Positions 6,408 to 8,472 of a stretch of 8,472 bases of DNA are shown here, piece after piece; within the stretch, counting starts at the first letter, position 1, and every line of letters begins with the position of its first letter. The stretch lies in the NCBI GenBank assembly GCA_030612185.1, contig JAUWOI010000171.1:1-8472 (forward strand), in the 5' to 3' direction. The translations under genes were made by a program, and so were the position numbers. Below the pieces are notes generated by a model that saw only the letters and a list, made by a program, of their open reading frames with translations, did no database searches and had not been told where the DNA came from. Source of the stretch: Anaerolineae bacterium. GTDB lineage: Bacteria; Chloroflexota; Anaerolineae; B4-G1.

Positions 6408-7346
6408 ATGCAAGTCGCCATGTTGATCGCTTTGGGTGTGTTTGTGCTAGGCGGCCTGGGTCTGGTTATCATTGGGCTGGGCCGGTCACGACAACCTGGT
6501 GCTATTGAGGACCGTCTGGCGGAGTTCGGCACACTGGAACGCCCCCCCACTCTGGAAGAGATTGAACTGTCCCAGCCCTTCATTGAGCGCGTACTACTAC
6601 CTTTGACTACGGGCCTGGCGGAGTTCGTGGTGCGCTTCTCGCCGAAGCATAGCTCAGAAGCGTTGCAGCATAAACTTGACCTGGCGGGTAATCCTTACGA
6701 GATCACCAGGTTCCTGGGCCTCCGTGTGTTGGCGGCGCTGCTGTTGGGAGGGCTGGGGGTTGCTTTGTTTTTTGTGGCAAAGACTATGCCCGTCATGCAG
6801 CGCATACTGCTAATTGTGGTGGGGATTGGATTAGGTTACTATATGCCGGTGTTGTCGCTGGGGCGCAAGATCAGAGACAGACAAGCGGATATCATCAAGT
6901 CGCTACCCGATGCGCTCGATTTGCTGACGATCTGTGTTGAAGCGGGTTTGGGCTTCGACGCCGCTATGGGCAGGGTGGCCGAGAAGTGGGAGGATGCACT
7001 GAGCGTAGCGTTCGTGCGAGTGCTCCAGGAGATCCAGTTGGGCAAACTGCGGCGCGAGGCGCTGCGTGATATGTCGGACAGTATGGAGGTCCGGGACGTG
7101 GGGACTTTCGTGGCGGCTATCATCCAGGCGGATCAACTGGGCGTCAGTATTGCCACGGTATTGCGCATCCAGTCGGATCAGATGCGTGTGCGGCGGCGTC
7201 AGCGGGCTGAAGAACTGGCTCGCCAGGCGGGGATCAAAATGTTACCTGCGATTGCTTTTCTGATCTTTCCTGCTATTTTCATCGTCTTGCTGGGGCCGAG
7301 TGTGATCGCGATGATGAATTTGGACGTAGGCGGCTTTGGGTTTTAG
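6408..7346 (+). CDS. tadC: TadC, second inner-membrane platform protein of the Tad pilus (T2SSF family)
   Basis: Encodes 312 residues from the ATG at 6408. Hydrophobic segments are at about 4-25, 104-124, 130-150 and 278-302. The T2SSF domain (about 163-285) opens with SLPDALDLLTICVEAGLGFD (165-184), the clearest TadC signature, and continues through LQEIQLGKLRREALRDM (206-222) and IIQADQLGVSIATVLR (238-253). A basic stretch (RVRRRQRAEELARQ) precedes the last membrane segment, which agrees with a cytoplasmic domain. It works with TadB as the platform for CpaF. Starting at the upstream TTG (6390) would add only six residues across the ribosome binding site. It ends with TAG, 45 bases before comF. 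The last gene of the recognisable Tad set here. Confidence 0.94.
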   Translation: MQVAMLIALGVFVLGGLGLVIIGLGRSRQPGAIEDRLAEFGTLERPPTLEEIELSQPFIERVLLPLTTGLAEFVVRFSPKHSSEALQHKLDLAGNPYEITRFLGLRVLAALLLGGLGVALFFVAKTMPVMQRILLIVVGIGLGYYMPVLSLGRKIRDRQADIIKSLPDALDLLTICVEAGLGFDAAMGRVAEKWEDALSVAFVRVLQEIQLGKLRREALRDMSDSMEVRDVGTFVAAIIQADQLGVSIATVLRIQSDQMRVRRRQRAEELARQAGIKMLPAIAFLIFPAIFIVLLGPSVIAMMNLDVGGFGF

Positions 7347-7391
7347 GTGAACAGGCTGGTGTAGGAATTTGACGTCGGGGATGGGGTTTCC

Positions 7392-7655
7392 TTGCCTGTG
7401 TCGATCATTGAGACGATTGGTCTCCACTGGTGTGATTTTCGCAACCAGTTTCTGGACCTTCTGTTTCCCCCACATTGTATCGGTTGTCACCAGGTGGGCG
7501 CGTGGCTGTGTGCCGACTGTCTGGCCCAGGTCCCTCGCGTTGAGCCTCCTTTTTGCGCCCGCTGTGGAGACGTGGTTGTGGCCGATGGACTTTGTGCACG
7601 TTGCCGGACTGCTCCATTGCGGATCGAATGTATCCGCTCGGTTGTCTACTCTTAG
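7392..7655 (+). CDS. N-terminal zinc-ribbon half of the interrupted comF
   Basis: As read literally, translation yields 87 residues with four CxxC pairs (29-71) and stops at the amber codon right after the IRSVVYS strand. It lacks the whole phosphoribosyltransferase domain, so by itself it would not be a working ComF. Listed separately because automatic annotation may show it as a gene. Confidence 0.4.
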   Translation: MPVSIIETIGLHWCDFRNQFLDLLFPPHCIGCHQVGAWLCADCLAQVPRVEPPFCARCGDVVVADGLCARCRTAPLRIECIRSVVYS

Positions 7656-7730
7656 GGGACGCTCCGCGAGGCGATACACTGGCTCAAGTATCGCGGGCGC
7701 ACTGCGCTGGCCGAGCCTCTGGGTGGCCTG

Positions 7731-8114
7731 ATGGTAGCCTACTGGATGCAGCATCCAATGCCGGCCGACGTCGTAGTGCCTGTCCCGTTGCATACTGCCC
7801 GTCTGCGCGAGCGGGGATATAATCAGGCGGCGTTGCTGGCCCACGAGATGGCACGCCGGGTTGGACTGCTGGTGGACGAGCAGGCGCTGGTGCGGTGGCG
7901 TATAACGGCCCCGCAAGTCGAACTCGACGCCAGGCGGCGGAAAGAGAATGTGTGCGACGCTTTCCGTTGCTCCGGCGACGCACTGACCGGTAAGCAGGTG
8001 TTGTTGATTGACGACGTATGTACCACGGGCTCTACACTGGAGGCCTGCGCCGTGGCCCTATACGAGGGAGGAGCGCGGGGTGTGCAGGCTTTGACACTGG
8101 CCCATGCGCGCTAA
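7731..8114 (+). CDS. C-terminal phosphoribosyltransferase half of the interrupted comF
   Basis: An ATG 75 bases after the amber stop opens 127 residues in the same frame, preceded by GGGTGG (7721-7726). The part has the ComF segments VPVPLH, RERGYNQ and PQVELDARRRKENVCDAF, and the PRPP loop LLIDDVCTTGST. It misses the zinc ribbons and the LKYRGR segment. It could be made by re-initiation, but the preserved frame across the stop suggests a single ancestral gene. Confidence 0.5.
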   Translation: MVAYWMQHPMPADVVVPVPLHTARLRERGYNQAALLAHEMARRVGLLVDEQALVRWRITAPQVELDARRRKENVCDAFRCSGDALTGKQVLLIDDVCTTGSTLEACAVALYEGGARGVQALTLAHAR

Positions 8115-8141
8115 ATACGTTCTGGTAATTACTCAGCCATA

Positions 8142-8156
8142 AGGTGCAACGCACTT
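8142..8156 (+). repeat. Left arm of a 15-bp perfect inverted repeat
   Basis: AGGTGCAACGCACTT is the exact reverse complement of bases 8221-8235. The 64 bases between the arms make a loop too long for an ordinary terminator, and no T-run follows the right arm. Confidence 0.9.
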
Positions 8157-8183
8157 GTTTCTTGCCATTTCAGCGATTTCGTC

Positions 8184-8212
8184 CAGCAGATTGCACCGTA
8201 GAACAGCAGATT
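8184..8212 (+). repeat. Two direct copies of CAGCAGATT, 20 bases apart
   Basis: Copies start at 8184 and 8204, inside the loop of the large inverted repeat. The first is followed by TTGCACC overlap (8191-8197 reads into GCACC), which also occurs in the right arm, so the element shows internal duplication. Confidence 0.6.
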
Positions 8213-8220
8213 TGTAGCAA

Positions 8221-8235
8221 AAGTGCGTTGCACCT
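8221..8235 (-). repeat. Right arm of the 15-bp perfect inverted repeat
   Basis: AAGTGCGTTGCACCT pairs along its full length with 8142-8156. It stands 69 bases before the hpf start, so it could affect the leader of hpf if that gene's transcript begins upstream of it. Confidence 0.9.
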
Positions 8236-8290
8236 GAGTAGTAACCGTTCTGGTTTTCACGTATGTTCAGTATACGCCAAATATATTGCA

Positions 8291-8297
8291 AAGGAGG
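8291..8297 (+). promoter_or_regulatory. Ribosome binding site of hpf
   Basis: AAGGAGG stands seven bases before ATG 8305, a strong site that fixes the start. I could not find a convincing promoter in the AT-rich 50 bases before it. Confidence 0.8.
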
Positions 8298-8304
8298 AAG
8301 TTCA

Positions 8305-8472
8305 ATGGAAGTGTCTATCTTCACCCGGAATATGGAAGTGAATCCGCATTTGAGGGATTATGTGGAGCATAAGGTTGAGAAACTGGATCGCTATTTGCCT
8401 TTGATCGAAGAAGCGCGGGTTGATTTGGCAGTAGAGAACACGCGCAGCGCCGCCCATCGGCAGATAGCGCAG
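8305..8472 (+). CDS. hpf: Ribosome hibernation promoting factor (HPF/RaiA family), truncated by the window edge
   Basis: The first 56 residues are visible. MEVSIFTRNMEVNPHLRDYV followed by EHKVEKLDRYLPLIEEARVDL is the usual N-terminal beta-alpha start of HPF/RaiA (S30AE) proteins: a first strand, a helix with conserved Y19, K23, L27 and the Asp-Arg-Tyr turn, then the second strand. The family binds the 30S decoding region in stationary phase or stress, silencing or dimerising ribosomes. Whether it is the long form with a dimerisation domain cannot be seen. comF next to hpf is a recurring arrangement in several bacterial groups, often followed by secA, but the MITE-like insertion separates the two here. 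The family call is strong though the protein is incomplete. Confidence 0.88.
   Translation, partial: MEVSIFTRNMEVNPHLRDYVEHKVEKLDRYLPLIEEARVDLAVENTRSAAHRQIAQ

Larger units (their letters stand above)
7392..8114 (+). pseudogene. comF: ComF family phosphoribosyltransferase-like protein, interrupted by an in-frame TAG
   Basis: One frame from 7392 to TAA 8112-8114 encodes a complete ComF-like protein of 240 codons, the normal family length, except for TAG at codon 88 (7653-7655). The N-terminal part has the double zinc-ribbon: C29/C32, C40/C43, C55/C58, C68/C71. After the stop the frame continues with the family's GTLREAIHWLKYRGR (89-103), the VPVPLH and LRERGYNQAALLA segments, and an intact PRPP-binding loop LLIDDVCTTGSTL (204-216). 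ComF proteins take part in DNA uptake and transformation in naturally competent bacteria. TAG ends cpaB, tadB and tadC here, so it is a normal stop in this genome. Explanations are a recent nonsense mutation, an assembly or sequencing error, or two separately translated halves. The start is TTG 7392 or GTG 7398; neither has a strong binding site. Confidence 0.8.
8118..8254. mobile_element. MITE-like insertion bounded by a 9-bp direct repeat
   Basis: CGTTCTGGT occurs at 8118-8126 and again at 8246-8254. Between them lie 119 bases (8127-8245) whose ends form an inverted repeat: 15 perfect bases (8142-8156 against 8221-8235) plus an outer TTAC/GTAA. A 9-bp duplicated target flanking inverted ends, with no transposase frame, is the form of a non-autonomous element mobilised in trans. 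The inner inverted repeat is certain; that it is a mobile element is inference. The tips are imperfect, so the exact ends are uncertain. Confidence 0.5.

Noticed and set aside
7653..7655. Recoded TAG (pyrrolysine or readthrough) in comF
   Set aside because: TAG closes cpaB, tadB and tadC in this window, no downstream recoding structure is evident, and ComF has no known need for an unusual residue there.
8142..8235. Rho-independent terminator of comF
   Set aside because: The stem is long and perfect but the loop is 64 bases and no T-run follows either strand's distal arm.
8229..8287. Promoter for hpf (TATATT at 8282-8287 or TATACG at 8271-8276)
   Set aside because: Neither has a recognisable -35 at the right distance, and TATATT almost touches the ribosome binding site.
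8133..8324. Reverse and forward frames of about 63-65 codons across the inverted repeat
   Set aside because: They cross the MITE-like element and overlap the hpf start; no family is recognised.

Overview
The window is probably chromosomal DNA from a Chloroflexota bacterium, most likely Anaerolineae-like. This rests on gene content and style: a secretin-free Tad (Flp) pilus operon of the cpaB / receiver-cpaE / cpaF / tadB / tadC type, followed by comF and hpf, and an upstream exported protein carrying Tyr-Leu-Pro segments of a kind I associate with Chloroflexota secreted proteins. The genes are GC-rich and the gaps are visibly more AT-rich. All recognisable genes lie on the + strand. I see no rRNA, tRNA or CRISPR array.

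Layout: (1) 1-1143 is the 3' part of a gene for an exported, beta-rich protein with a CARDB-like segment; I cannot assign a function. (2) 1144-1536 is a 393-bp gap with no convincing gene. It holds an orphan Shine-Dalgarno sequence, a small AAACC-C-GGTTT palindrome, four phased ATCnGT repeats, a GAGAC-4-GTCTC inverted repeat, and a near-consensus sigma-70 promoter just before cpaB. (3) 1537-7346 holds five closely spaced genes with good ribosome binding sites: cpaB (SAF-domain assembly protein), a receiver-CpaE/TadZ fusion (pilus localisation ATPase-like protein), cpaF/tadA (secretion motor ATPase), tadB and tadC (the two inner-membrane platform proteins). (4) 7392-8114 is comF, interrupted by one in-frame TAG. 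(5) 8115-8304 is an intergenic stretch with a 15-bp perfect inverted repeat inside a 9-bp direct repeat, which looks like a small non-autonomous insertion (MITE-like). (6) From 8305 to the window end is the start of hpf, the ribosome hibernation factor.

Working model: the promoter at 1480-1508 drives the Tad core genes. CpaF powers pilin assembly or retraction through the TadB/TadC platform. The receiver-CpaE protein places the machine and may link it to a phosphorelay. CpaB acts on the outer face. The pilin (flp), prepilin peptidase (tadV/cpaA) and any TadE/F pseudopilins are not in the window. comF follows tadC by only 45 bp and could be read through from the tad operon.

I did not find a wholly new system. 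The observations most worth checking are the MITE-like insertion, the amber codon in comF, the receiver-CpaE fusion with an apparently intact receiver but a Cys in the P-loop lysine position, and the Tyr-Leu-Pro segments of the upstream exported protein.
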